Assembly: GCA_025359185.1 (NCBI GenBank)
Contig: JANYHF010000007.1
Location: forward strand, 62,001 to 126,000
Origin: Hyphomicrobiaceae bacterium
GTDB taxonomy: Bacteria; Pseudomonadota; Alphaproteobacteria; Rhizobiales; Hyphomicrobiaceae
Length of the DNA: 64,000 bases
Direction: 5' to 3'
Numbering within the stretch: the stretch's first letter is position 1; every line of letters starts with the position of its first letter. The translations under genes and the position numbers were made by a program. Shown here one piece after another: positions 9,809-18,470 of this stretch. The notes beneath the pieces are model-generated. The model was given only the letters and a program-made list of their open reading frames with translations. It did not search any database and was not told where the DNA came from.

Positions 9809-11056
9809 ATGACCAGCTTTCCGGTCAACGAGCTGCGTGCGCAGTTTCCTGCCATTCAGAAGGCTGGGAACTTCATATTCCTGGAAAACGGTGGTGGTTC
9901 CCAGGTGCCGCAATCGGTGATTGATGCCGTCATCAATCATCTCACCGATTTCAACGTACAACGGATGGCCAAGTACCGCCACAGTGAGGGCGTTGACCGC
10001 AGCTTGCAGGCCGCGCGTGAAAGCGTGGCGATCCTCGTCAACGCCTACCGCCCCGAGGAAATATCGTTCGGGTTGAATGCGACGTCGTTCATGCGGCTGG
10101 TGAGTCTTGGCATCGCAAAGACGCTAGAAAGCCGAAACGAAATCGTCGTGACCGACATGGACCACGATGCCAACATAGCCACCTGGACAGCGCTCGAGGC
10201 CGACGGCGCCAAGATTGTCTGGTGGCACATGCGCAACGATGGTACGTTGCATACTGATGACTTGAAACCCTTGGTGACGCGCCGGACGCGACTGGTCGCC
10301 TGCACCGCCACCGCCCATTCGATTGGTACTATCGTTGACGTCGCTGCCGTTGGCAAAATCACTAAGGCCGCCGGGGCCGAGTTCTTCGTCGACAGCGTCC
10401 ACTACGGCCCGCACGGATTGATCGATGTGCAAGCCTGGGGGTGCGACTATCTCGTTTGCTCAGGCTATAAGAATTTTTCGCCCCATATGGGGTTTCTGTG
10501 GGGACGGTATGATGCGCTCTGCGCTCTGCCTACTTTTAAAGAAGACTTCATCCCCGATGTGCCTCCTTACAAGATCGAAGTTGGGACGTTTGCGTATGAG
10601 AACGTGGCTGGCATGAATGCTGCGGTTTTGTATTTGGAAGCGATTGGCCGCCGGATGTTGCCAGGCACAGGTCATTCGCGGCGTGCGGCGATTGCGGCCG
10701 CCATGCTCTCCATTACCGATTATGAACTCACGCTTTCCAAGGCCATGATCGCCGCTCTGAAGCGTCTCGGGGCGAAAATCTATGGTATTTCGGAAAATGA
10801 CCGTATGACGCAACGTGTGCCGACCATCTGTTTCAGTCTTGCTGGTGTGTCGCCGCAAGACTTCGCAACCCGGATGGGCGAAGCAGGCGTCGGGCTTCGC
10901 GATGGCCACATGTTCGCTCCCCGGTTGATGAAGCGTCTCGGCTTGTCCATCGAAACCGGAGCAATCCGAGTATCAATGGTTCACTACAACACAATCGAGG
11001 AGATCGAGAGGTTCGAAACGATTGCCCATTCAATTCTGAGCGAACGAAAATCTTAG
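9809..11056 (+). CDS. Class V PLP enzyme, cysteine desulfurase-like
   Basis: 415 residues from ATG 9809 (GGGGG 7-11 bases upstream); an in-frame start at 9743 overlapping the monooxygenase would add 22 residues. [16 protein letters not shown] at the N-terminus, [22 protein letters not shown] and the PLP lysine in [13 protein letters not shown] mark the class V aminotransferase fold, in the group called cysteine desulfurase-like. True sulfur transfer is not implied; relatives include kynureninase and C-N or C-S lyases. Pairing with a RutA-like oxygenase and an amino-acid importer suggests action on a nitrogen-containing catabolic intermediate. Confidence 0.8.
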   Translation: MTSFPVNELRAQFPAIQKAGNFIFLENGGGSQVPQSVIDAVINHLTDFNVQRMAKYRHSEGVDRSLQAARESVAILVNAYRPEEISFGLNATSFMRLVSLGIAKTLESRNEIVVTDMDHDANIATWTALEADGAKIVWWHMRNDGTLHTDDLKPLVTRRTRLVACTATAHSIGTIVDVAAVGKITKAAGAEFFVDSVHYGPHGLIDVQAWGCDYLVCSGYKNFSPHMGFLWGRYDALCALPTFKEDFIPDVPPYKIEVGTFAYENVAGMNAAVLYLEAIGRRMLPGTGHSRRAAIAAAMLSITDYELTLSKAMIAALKRLGAKIYGISENDRMTQRVPTICFSLAGVSPQDFATRMGEAGVGLRDGHMFAPRLMKRLGLSIETGAIRVSMVHYNTIEEIERFETIAHSILSERKS

Positions 11057-11080
11057 CTGTAGTAAACAGAGGAAGACGCA

Positions 11081-11878
11081 ATGAAACTGACACGTAGAGT
11101 TCTCTTTAGTCTCACAATGGCGGCAACGTTGGCCAGCTTTGGCCCCAACGCGTCCGCCGCCGATGCGCTCAATGTTGGTGCCTATCCCACCAATCCACCC
11201 TTTGAAACCAAGAAGACCGATGGCACGTTCGAGGGTTTTGAGGTCGACATCGTCACCGAGGCGGCCAAGCGCTCCGGCATGACCGTCAACATCGCCGACT
11301 ACGGCTTCCAGGCGCTGTTTGCTGCACTCGCCTCCAAGCGCATCGACGTCGCTATTTCGACGATCACCATCACGGGTGAGCGCTTGAAATCGGTATCGTT
11401 CACGCAGCCGTATTACGACTCGGACATGGGCATCGCTACTAAGGCCGACAGCGCCTTGAAGGGCACGGCCGACCTCAAGGGCAAGACCGTCGGCTACATG
11501 TCGGGTTCGACCGCCGAGAAATGGGTTGGCGACAACAAGGCGCCCGCCGGCTTTGCCGACACCAAAGGCTACAAGTCGCAGCAGGATCTGTTCCTCGACC
11601 TGAATGCCGGTCGCGTGGATGCGATCGTCAGCGATATTCCCGGAATGCAGTACGCCTTCAAAACCATGACGTCTCTCGCCGTCAAGGATCGGATCAAGAC
11701 CGGCGAACAATACGGGCTGATGATGGGTAAGGACGATCCCAACCTCGCCAAGCTGAACGATGCTTTGACGGCGATGAAGGGCGACGGCACGCTCGCGTCA
11801 ATTCACAAGAAATGGTTTGGCGTCGACGCAGCAGCTGGTTCATCCACGGTGACCGTAGTGGCTATTCCTAAGGGCTAG
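11081..11878 (+). CDS. Polar amino-acid ABC transporter substrate-binding protein
   Basis: 265-residue periplasmic protein with a clear signal peptide (basic MKLTRR, hydrophobic stretch, cleavage near ASA-AD at about residue 25). The mature part follows the SBP family 3 plan: LNVGAYPTNPPFE, FEGFEVDIV, ALFAALASKRIDVAIS near the ligand cleft and SGSTAEKWV. GAGGAAG before the ATG is a good ribosome site. It delivers a polar or aromatic amino-acid-like ligand to the permease at 11981 and probably the ATPase at 6496. Confidence 0.9.
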   Translation: MKLTRRVLFSLTMAATLASFGPNASAADALNVGAYPTNPPFETKKTDGTFEGFEVDIVTEAAKRSGMTVNIADYGFQALFAALASKRIDVAISTITITGERLKSVSFTQPYYDSDMGIATKADSALKGTADLKGKTVGYMSGSTAEKWVGDNKAPAGFADTKGYKSQQDLFLDLNAGRVDAIVSDIPGMQYAFKTMTSLAVKDRIKTGEQYGLMMGKDDPNLAKLNDALTAMKGDGTLASIHKKWFGVDAAAGSSTVTVVAIPKG

Positions 11879-11980
11879 TCCAGTCTGCGCGCTCGCCGAG
11901 TTCCAGTTCTGGCCGCGCCTGATCCCAGCAGATAGGACGCGGCCAATTTTCTGCCCGAAAATCTGCCCGGGGCCTGCCTC

Positions 11981-12655
11981 ATGACCTTGCTTCAAACGTT
12001 CTTCAACTCCGACGTCATGCGCGCTTGTCTGCCTGGTCTGCTGCGCGGGCTGATCAACACCTTACTGCTCAGCGCTATGAGTATTACTGCGGGCATCGTC
12101 GCAGGCCTGGCCATCAGCCTCGTGAGATTGTATGCGCCCCGGCTCTTTCGCCTGCTGGCCATCTTCTACATCGACATGTTTCGCGCCATGCCGATGCTGG
12201 TGGTTTTGATCCTCATCTACTATGCACTCCCATTTCTGGGTATTAGATTTTCGTCATGGACGTCCGCTGTGCTCGCTTTTGCAATTGTCATGTCCGCCTA
12301 CTCGGCCGAGGTGTTCCGCGCCGGAATCGAAGGTGTACCCAAGGGTCAATTTGAATCAGCGGCCGCCTTGGGGCTTCCGTTCCTGTCAGCACTTAGATTT
12401 GTAGTGTTGCCGCAAGCCTTGCGAGTGATCGTCCCGCCGATGACGGGAAACTGTGTCTCAATGTTCAAGGACACGTCACTAGCATCGACCGTAGCTTTGC
12501 CAGAGCTGCTAAACGAGGCGACCAACGCTCAGGCTCTTTACGCTAATCCATCGCCGCTCATCATGGCCGCTGTGATTTACGTTTTGTTGCTCTGGCCGCT
12601 GGTTCGTCTCGTCAGTGTACTGGAGCGGCGCGCTCAAGCTGCAGGCAATCGCTAG
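11981..12655 (+). CDS. Polar amino-acid ABC transporter permease (HisM/GlnP type)
   Basis: 224-residue inner-membrane protein with about five hydrophobic segments. The cytoplasmic EAA loop (FESAAALGLPFLSALRFVVL, about 125-144) contacts the ATPase. RGLINTLLLSAMSITAG at the N-terminus is typical of the His/Glu/Gln/Arg/opine permease group. It follows the binding protein after 102 bases. Only one permease is encoded here, so it may work as a homodimer or a second one may lie elsewhere. Confidence 0.88.
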   Translation: MTLLQTFFNSDVMRACLPGLLRGLINTLLLSAMSITAGIVAGLAISLVRLYAPRLFRLLAIFYIDMFRAMPMLVVLILIYYALPFLGIRFSSWTSAVLAFAIVMSAYSAEVFRAGIEGVPKGQFESAAALGLPFLSALRFVVLPQALRVIVPPMTGNCVSMFKDTSLASTVALPELLNEATNAQALYANPSPLIMAAVIYVLLLWPLVRLVSVLERRAQAAGNR

Positions 12656-12728
12656 CGCAACGGCGTGTCCATAACAGCTCTGGTTCAAAGCCGGTATCCT
12701 CAGTTCGATTGAGCGCCGGCGATCACCC

Positions 12729-13496
12729 TCACAACACCGCCGTCACCCCGCCATCAACATACAACATGTGCCCGTTGACAAAGCTGGCCGCATCGCTCGC
12801 CAGAAACACCACAGCCCCTACCAACTCATCCACCGTACCCCAGCGCCCCGCAGGCGTTCGCTTTTCAAGCCATCCCGAGAAGACCGGATCATCCACCAGC
12901 GCCTGGTTCAGGAGTGTTTTGAAGTAGCCCGGGCCTATCCCGTTGACTTGCAGCCCGTGCTTCGCCCAGTCCCCGCACATGCCCCGTGTCAGCATTTTCA
13001 CAGCACCTTTTGTTGCCGTGTACGGTGCAATCGTTGGGCGCGCCAGTTCGCTCTGCACCGAGCCGATATTTACGATCCGGCCGCGCTGCCGAGGGATCAT
13101 GTGACGGGCGACGGCCTTGCCGACCAGGAACATGCTCTCAACGTTCACCCGAAACAGTTCACGGAATTTCTCAGCCGGAAATTCTTCAAGCGGCGCGCGG
13201 TACTGCATACCGGCGTTGTTCACCAAAATGTCGATGGCCCCGTGCTCGCGTTCGATCCTGCCAACGGCTTGCGCAATTTGTGCCTCGTCCGTCACGTCGA
13301 ACGCGCTGCCTGACGCCTTGGCACCCGCTGCCCGCAACCCCGACACCGCCGCGTCCAATTTCGCTGCGTCGCGCCCGTTCAGCACCACTTCGGCGCCTGC
13401 TGCGGCCAGCCCACCCGCCAGTGCCAAACCGATACCCTGGCTGGAGCCGGTAATGAGCGCGCGCCGCCCGGTGAGGTCGAAGAGTTTGAGCGACAT
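12729..13496 (-). CDS. Gluconate 5-dehydrogenase-like SDR
   Basis: 255-residue short-chain dehydrogenase. GSSQGIG (about 18-24) binds the dinucleotide, NNAG follows, and YTATKGAVK supplies the catalytic Tyr and Lys. The SVQSELARPTIAPY and CGDWAKHGLQVNGIGPGYFKT stretches closely follow IdnO/gluconate 5-dehydrogenases, which interconvert gluconate and 5-keto-gluconate. ATG 13496 is chosen because AGGA lies upstream; a frame reaching further upstream to 13631 lacks support. It is divergent from the hydroxyacid dehydrogenase and idonate dehydrogenase genes, forming one ketogluconate/idonate locus. Confidence 0.85.
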   Translation of the reverse strand: MSLKLFDLTGRRALITGSSQGIGLALAGGLAAAGAEVVLNGRDAAKLDAAVSGLRAAGAKASGSAFDVTDEAQIAQAVGRIEREHGAIDILVNNAGMQYRAPLEEFPAEKFRELFRVNVESMFLVGKAVARHMIPRQRGRIVNIGSVQSELARPTIAPYTATKGAVKMLTRGMCGDWAKHGLQVNGIGPGYFKTLLNQALVDDPVFSGWLEKRTPAGRWGTVDELVGAVVFLASDAASFVNGHMLYVDGGVTAVL

Positions 13497-13633
13497 TGTA
13501 AGCCGGTCCTTATCGTTGAGTGACGGGACTGCGCGCCACCTTGACGGAGCAGTCTGTGCCAGCGAGTATCGGCCGCGGCTGCGGCGTTGCGCAACCGTCA
13601 AGCGCTCCATTCCACCACTCACGGAGACCAACC

Positions 13634-14578
13634 TTGACCCGACCGGGTGTCCTCGTCATCGGTCCCTATCCACCCGGCGACATTGAGCAATTGGAAGCTC
13701 ATTACAACGTGCACCGCTATTGGGAGGCCACTGACAAGCCAGCGTTTCTGGCCTTACACGCGCCAAGCATCCGCGCCATTGCCTCGCGCGGCGATCTGGC
13801 GGTGCCTGGTGACCTGATCGCGGCGCTGCCGAAGCTGGAGATAATTGGGATCTATGGCGTTGGCACCGACGGCGTCGATCTCGCCGCAGCGCGTGCTCGT
13901 TCCATCAAAGTGAGCAACACGCCCGATGTGCTGACCGGCGAGACGGCCGATATCGCTCTGGCGCTGATGCTGGCGCACGCCCGGCAGGTGCCGAAGGGCG
14001 ATGCTTATGTGCGCTCGGGGACGTGGGCTGAAAAGGGCAACATGCCGCTTGCAACGAGGCTGCATGGGAAGCGGGTGGGGATTATCGGGCTGGGGCGGAT
14101 CGGTAAGGCGGTGGCCCGGCGCTGTACCGGGTTCGACATGCGCATCGCCTATTATGGCCGCGCCACGCAGGTGGATCAGCCGTATACATATTTCTCTTCA
14201 TTGACCGATTTAGCGGCAAACTCCGATTATCTGGTGGCGACCCTTTCGGGCGGTGCGGCGACGGCAAAACTGATCACGGCAGATGTGTTCCGGGCACTGG
14301 GGCCCATGGGCGTGTTCATCAACATCGCGCGTGGCTCGGTGGTCGACGAGTCAGCGTTGCTGGAAGCGTTGGAGCAAGGAACCATCGCGGGCTCAGGATT
14401 AGACGTGTACCTCAATGAACCCAAGATCGATCCGCGCTTTTATGCGCTCGAAAATACTGTCTTGATGCCCCATGTCGGTAGCGCCACGGTGGAAACCCGC
14501 CGCGCCATGGCCCAGCTGATGCGTGACAACATCGCGGCACACTTTGCTGGCCGCCCGCTTCTGACGCCGGTGGAGTGA
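13634..14578 (+). CDS. D-isomer specific 2-hydroxyacid dehydrogenase
   Basis: NAD(P)-dependent dehydrogenase of 314 residues. YGVGTDGVD, the Rossmann motif IGLGRIGKAVA, NIARGSVVDE (catalytic Arg region), LNEP (Glu) and MPHVGSAT (His) are present. It probably reduces 2-ketogluconate, hydroxypyruvate or glyoxylate, in line with the GhrB/2-ketogluconate reductase group. The TTG at 13634 is preferred: GGAG lies 7 bases before it and the protein then begins as usual for the family. It ends 3 bases before the idonate dehydrogenase-like gene. Confidence 0.83.
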   Translation: MTRPGVLVIGPYPPGDIEQLEAHYNVHRYWEATDKPAFLALHAPSIRAIASRGDLAVPGDLIAALPKLEIIGIYGVGTDGVDLAAARARSIKVSNTPDVLTGETADIALALMLAHARQVPKGDAYVRSGTWAEKGNMPLATRLHGKRVGIIGLGRIGKAVARRCTGFDMRIAYYGRATQVDQPYTYFSSLTDLAANSDYLVATLSGGAATAKLITADVFRALGPMGVFINIARGSVVDESALLEALEQGTIAGSGLDVYLNEPKIDPRFYALENTVLMPHVGSATVETRRAMAQLMRDNIAAHFAGRPLLTPVE

Positions 14579-14581
14579 GTT

Positions 14582-15613
14582 ATGAAGAGTATCGTCATTC
14601 ACGCCGCGCAGGATTTGCGTATCGAGGAGAGGGAACTGGACGTGCCGGGGCCAGGGCAGGTGGCGGTCGCGATCAAGCGTGGCGGCATCTGCGGGTCGGA
14701 TCTGCACTATTACAGCCACGGCGGTTTCGGGGTCGTACGGCTGAAAGAGCCAATGATCCTTGGGCATGAGGTGGCTGGTGAGATTGTAGGACTGGGTGAA
14801 GGGGTGAGTGGCCTGGCGCGCGGCGATCTTGTTGCCGTTAGTCCCAGCCGGCCATGCGGAGGTTGCAGCTATTGCCAGCAGGGCTTGCAGATGCATTGCC
14901 TGGAGATGCTGTTTTACGGCAGTGCCATGCGGTTCCCCCATGTACAGGGGGCGTTCCGTGAGCGGCTTATTGCGGATGCAACCCAGTGTCATCGACTCGC
15001 GCCGGGCATCACGGCCGAGATGGGCGCGTTCGCCGAGCCGTTCGCGGTGACGCTGCACGCCATCAACCGCGCAGGCCCGCTGACAGGACACCGTGTGCTG
15101 ATCACCGGCTGTGGTCCCATCGGGGCGCTTGCCATAATCGCAGCGCGAGCGCACGGAGCCCGCGAGATCGTGGCAACTGACGTGACGGAATTCACGCTGG
15201 CGACGGCACGCAAGATTGGTGCGGACCGGGCCGTCAACGTTGCAACGGACGCGGGCGCGATGGATGCGTACAAGGCCAACAAAGGTACGTTTGATGTGAT
15301 GATCGAGGCATCCGGCAATGAGCGGGCGCTGCGGTTGGGGCTCGACGTGCTCAAGCCCCGCGGTGTCCTGGTGCAGCTTGGCCTCGGCGGCGAAATCGCT
15401 CTGCCGCAGAACCAGGTGGTGGCCAAGGAGATCGACATGCGCGGTTCGTTCCGTTTCCACGACGAATTCGCGTTGGCGGTGGACTTTATCAATGCAAGGC
15501 GCGTGGACCTCTCGTCGCTGCTCTCAGAGGTGGTGCCGCTCGCCCGCGCCGAAGAGGGCTTCAAGCTCGCGTCCGATCGCAGCCACGCCATGAAAGTGCA
15601 GATTGCGTTTTAG
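14582..15613 (+). CDS. L-idonate 5-dehydrogenase-like zinc alcohol dehydrogenase
   Basis: 343-residue medium-chain dehydrogenase. Catalytic zinc ligands appear in GICGSD and GHEVAGE; structural zinc cysteines lie in CGGCSYCQQGLQMHC near 98-112. The Rossmann motif is TGCGPIGALA. Sequence flavour (HYYSHGGFGVVRL, FPHVQGAF) matches IdnD, which oxidises L-idonate to 5-ketogluconate. It is three bases downstream of the 2-hydroxyacid dehydrogenase and 24 bases upstream of a lactonase, consistent with a sugar-acid operon. Confidence 0.85.
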   Translation: MKSIVIHAAQDLRIEERELDVPGPGQVAVAIKRGGICGSDLHYYSHGGFGVVRLKEPMILGHEVAGEIVGLGEGVSGLARGDLVAVSPSRPCGGCSYCQQGLQMHCLEMLFYGSAMRFPHVQGAFRERLIADATQCHRLAPGITAEMGAFAEPFAVTLHAINRAGPLTGHRVLITGCGPIGALAIIAARAHGAREIVATDVTEFTLATARKIGADRAVNVATDAGAMDAYKANKGTFDVMIEASGNERALRLGLDVLKPRGVLVQLGLGGEIALPQNQVVAKEIDMRGSFRFHDEFALAVDFINARRVDLSSLLSEVVPLARAEEGFKLASDRSHAMKVQIAF

Positions 15614-15637
15614 AAACACGTTAAAGGACGATCCATT

Positions 15638-16579
15638 ATGTTCCATGGAGTGCCCGAGGGCACCGGTTTCGAGGTCATCGACAAGCGCTTTGGGTCTTGC
15701 CTTGTTGGGCATGTCCGTGTCGAGCGGCTGTGGACAGGTTGCCGCTGGGCGGAAGGACCAGCATGGTTTCCAGCCGGGCGCTATCTAGTGTGGTCGGATA
15801 TTCCGAATAACCGCATGATGCGCTACGACGAGACCGACGGCTCGGTGTCGGTGTTCCGCGCCGGGTCGCACTACTCCAACGGCAATTCGGTGGATCGGCA
15901 AGGGCGGTTGGTCACGTGTGAACATCACGGGCGGCGGGTGTCCCGAACGGAACATGACGGCACGATCACCGTGCTCGCCGACCGCTACAATGGCAAGAAG
16001 CTCAACTCACCCAACGATCTGGCCGTGAAATCGGATGGGTCGATCTGGTTTACCGATCCCAGCTATGGCATCGACCTCGACTATGAGGGCGAGCGGCAGC
16101 CGCGTGAACAAGATGGTTGCCATGTCTACCGTATCGATCCTGGTACGAAAGTCGTCTCGCGTGTTGCCAGCGACTTTGAGCGGCCAAATGGCATCGCGTT
16201 CTCACCCGATGAAAAGCACCTCTACATCGCTGACACGGGTGTGACGCATAGAGAGAACGGGCCCAAACACATTCGCCGCCTCGACGTGGGCGCAGACGGC
16301 AAGAGCCTCTCCAACTCAATGATTTTCGCAACCTGCACGGCTGGCCTGTTCGACGGCTTCCGTCTCGATACCGATGGCCGCGTCTGGACCAGTGCGGGTG
16401 ACGGCGTGCACTGCTACCTCCCCGACGGCACGCTGATTGGCAAGGTGAAGATCCCTGAGCTGGTGGCCAATGTTGCCTGGGGCGGCACCAAGCTCAATCG
16501 GCTGTTCATCTGCGGGACAACGTCGCTTTACTCCGTCTATCTCGCGGTCAACGGCGTGCCGCAGATCCGGAAGCTATAA
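15638..16579 (+). CDS. SMP-30/gluconolactonase family protein
   Basis: A 313-residue six-bladed propeller lactonase-type protein. Landmark segments are WAEGPAWFPAGRYLVWSD, LNSPNDLAVKSDGSIWFTDPSYG, RPNGIAFSPDEKHLYIAD and DGFRLDTDGRVW. The acidic and Asn residues of these loops bind the divalent cation that activates the lactone. No signal peptide is seen, so it is probably cytoplasmic. AAAGGA lies before the ATG. It likely opens an aldonolactone feeding the dehydrogenases upstream. Its last 32 bases overlap the convergent pabB-pabC gene. Confidence 0.87.
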   Translation: MFHGVPEGTGFEVIDKRFGSCLVGHVRVERLWTGCRWAEGPAWFPAGRYLVWSDIPNNRMMRYDETDGSVSVFRAGSHYSNGNSVDRQGRLVTCEHHGRRVSRTEHDGTITVLADRYNGKKLNSPNDLAVKSDGSIWFTDPSYGIDLDYEGERQPREQDGCHVYRIDPGTKVVSRVASDFERPNGIAFSPDEKHLYIADTGVTHRENGPKHIRRLDVGADGKSLSNSMIFATCTAGLFDGFRLDTDGRVWTSAGDGVHCYLPDGTLIGKVKIPELVANVAWGGTKLNRLFICGTTSLYSVYLAVNGVPQIRKL

Positions 16580-18329
16580 GTTCGGCACGCATGAGGCCTC
16601 GCACGGAGTTGCCGAGATAGAGCGCGTTGGTGCCGTTGAGATCACTGAGGCGCAGCACGGCCTCGGCGGCTTGGCCGGTGGCTAGGAGTTCGGCGCGAAG
16701 GACCCCCGGCAAGGCACCGGACGCTAGCGGCGGCGTGAGCAACTGGGCACCTATTCGCACAAAGATGCTTGTCCGCGAGCCCTCGGCCAGTTCGCCGCGT
16801 TCGTTGACATAGATAACGTCGCCGGTGCCAAACGCCGCTGAATAATGCGTCCATTCAGTGTCATAGAGCTCACGGCGCGTGGTCTTGTGGGCCAGGAACG
16901 GCTCTCTGCTGTCGAGCTGGGTGGTTGACAGGATGCAACGCATCACGCTGTCCAGCTGCGGCAAGGGTATTGGCGCGGCTGATGCTGTGAGAGTGCCATC
17001 GTGGGCTGCCAATAGGCGAACACGCAGCCGCTCGGCTCCTGCGATGCTGGCGAGTGCCGACCTCACGGCAGCTTCATCGCAAGCAAAGCCGAAGTATTCC
17101 GCCGAAGCCGCCAGCCGCTGCATGTGCCGGTCGAGCAGCCAATAGCCTGCACCTGGTTCAAACAGCAGTGTTTCGATCAGTTGGAAGCCGGGATCGGGCG
17201 CTCGCAAAAACTTCATTTTAAGAAGGCATTCTTCGTACTCCGCCTGCCCCTCACTATCGGCAACGACGCCTGAGCCGATGCCCATCTCCCCTGTGCCGTC
17301 GGGAAAGATCACGGGCGTGCGGATCGCGACGTTGAAGCGTGCGGTGCCATCGGGCGCAAAGTAGCCGATGGCGCCGCAGTAAACGCCGCGCGGCTCGCTC
17401 TCTACATCGGCAATGAGTTCCATCGCCCGCACTTTGGGCGCGCCCGTAATCGAGCCGGGCGGGAACACTGCGGTGAGGAACTGTGGCAACGTCACGCCCG
17501 CCACCAACGTCGCCTCCACGCCCGACGTCATTTGATGCACGGTGCCGAAGGTTTCGACTGTGAATAGATCGGGCACCGACACGCTGCCAATCTCGGCGAT
17601 GTGGCCAAGATCGTTGCGCATCAGATCGACAATCATAAGGTTTTCGGCGCGCTGTTTGGGGTCACTGGCCAGAAGTTGGCGCGCCTCGGCATCAGCTTTC
17701 AGCGTGGCTCCGCGGCCTGCGGTCCCCTTCATCGGCCGCGTCGTCACGCGGCGGTCAGCGCGGGTGAAAAACTGCTCCGGGCTCAGCGACAGCACGGTCA
17801 CATCGCCGGTATCGATGATCGCGCCGTAGGGGACCGGCTGGCGCTGGCGCAGCTCGCGATAAAGCGCGATCGGCGACCCATCCAACCGGAAGCGCATTTT
17901 ATGCGTGAGGTTGATTTGATAGATATCACCCGCCGCGATTTTCTCATGCACGGCGTTGAAGCGCTGGAGGTAATCGTCAGCGGTCCAGTCGGGGGCGATG
18001 TCGAGGAGACGCGGGATTTCGGCGGGCGTGGCAAGCAATAGGGCAACATTGGCCCCGCTCAACGTCTCAGGTGCGTCAAACAGGCCAAACCAGAGCAGGG
18101 GCACACGGCGGCCTTGCGGCAGGCGAGGTGCCAGTCGTGGTTCCAGCACATAGCCCAGCTCATAAGAGAAAAAACCGGCTGCGTGCAGGCCACCTGCAAG
18201 GCCGTCTTGGATGCGGGCGAGGGCGGTGGCCACTTGGCCCGGTTCGTTCGCCGTAACTACCTCATGCGGCCGTGTAAACCGCAGGCTCGGCGGACCACTT
18301 CCGGAACTGTTGTCGAGAAGTACGAACAT
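16548..18329 (-). CDS. Fused aminodeoxychorismate synthase component I / aminodeoxychorismate lyase
   Basis: 593-residue PabB-PabC fusion for 4-aminobenzoate (folate) synthesis. Residues 1 to about 370 are the chorismate-binding domain (FSYELGYVLEP, RPMKGTAGRG, LMIVDLMRNDLGHIA, PPGSITGAPKVRAMELI, YCGAIGYFAPDG). Residues about 378-593 are the PLP-dependent lyase domain (ETLLFEPGAG, LLDRHMQRLAASAEYFG). A glutaminase partner (PabA) is not in the window. The 3' end overlaps the lactonase gene tail-to-tail by 32 bases. Such fusions are known in many proteobacteria. Confidence 0.9.
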   Translation of the reverse strand: MFVLLDNSSGSGPPSLRFTRPHEVVTANEPGQVATALARIQDGLAGGLHAAGFFSYELGYVLEPRLAPRLPQGRRVPLLWFGLFDAPETLSGANVALLLATPAEIPRLLDIAPDWTADDYLQRFNAVHEKIAAGDIYQINLTHKMRFRLDGSPIALYRELRQRQPVPYGAIIDTGDVTVLSLSPEQFFTRADRRVTTRPMKGTAGRGATLKADAEARQLLASDPKQRAENLMIVDLMRNDLGHIAEIGSVSVPDLFTVETFGTVHQMTSGVEATLVAGVTLPQFLTAVFPPGSITGAPKVRAMELIADVESEPRGVYCGAIGYFAPDGTARFNVAIRTPVIFPDGTGEMGIGSGVVADSEGQAEYEECLLKMKFLRAPDPGFQLIETLLFEPGAGYWLLDRHMQRLAASAEYFGFACDEAAVRSALASIAGAERLRVRLLAAHDGTLTASAAPIPLPQLDSVMRCILSTTQLDSREPFLAHKTTRRELYDTEWTHYSAAFGTGDVIYVNERGELAEGSRTSIFVRIGAQLLTPPLASGALPGVLRAELLATGQAAEAVLRLSDLNGTNALYLGNSVRGLMRAELIASGSAARR

Positions 18330-18405
18330 CGGCTGATTGGCCCTTGGCAGACCACTTAAATGGCGCGGATGCCCCGCAATGGCAAGGCAGCGGCGCTGCG
18401 CCTAA

Positions 18406-18446
18406 ACACCAACGGCGCGATCTGGTGAGGATCGCGCCGTTGGTGT
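18406..18446 (-). terminator. Strong hairpin, probable terminator of the ATPase gene
   Basis: A perfect 17-bp inverted repeat (18406-18422 and 18430-18446) encloses a 7-base loop. It lies 24 bases past the stop of the minus-strand ATPase gene; on that strand the stem is followed by TTTAGG, a weak U-run. It separates the ATPase from pabB-pabC. Confidence 0.65.
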
Positions 18447-18470
18447 AGCAGCCAAGTGCTTGGGGTAAAC

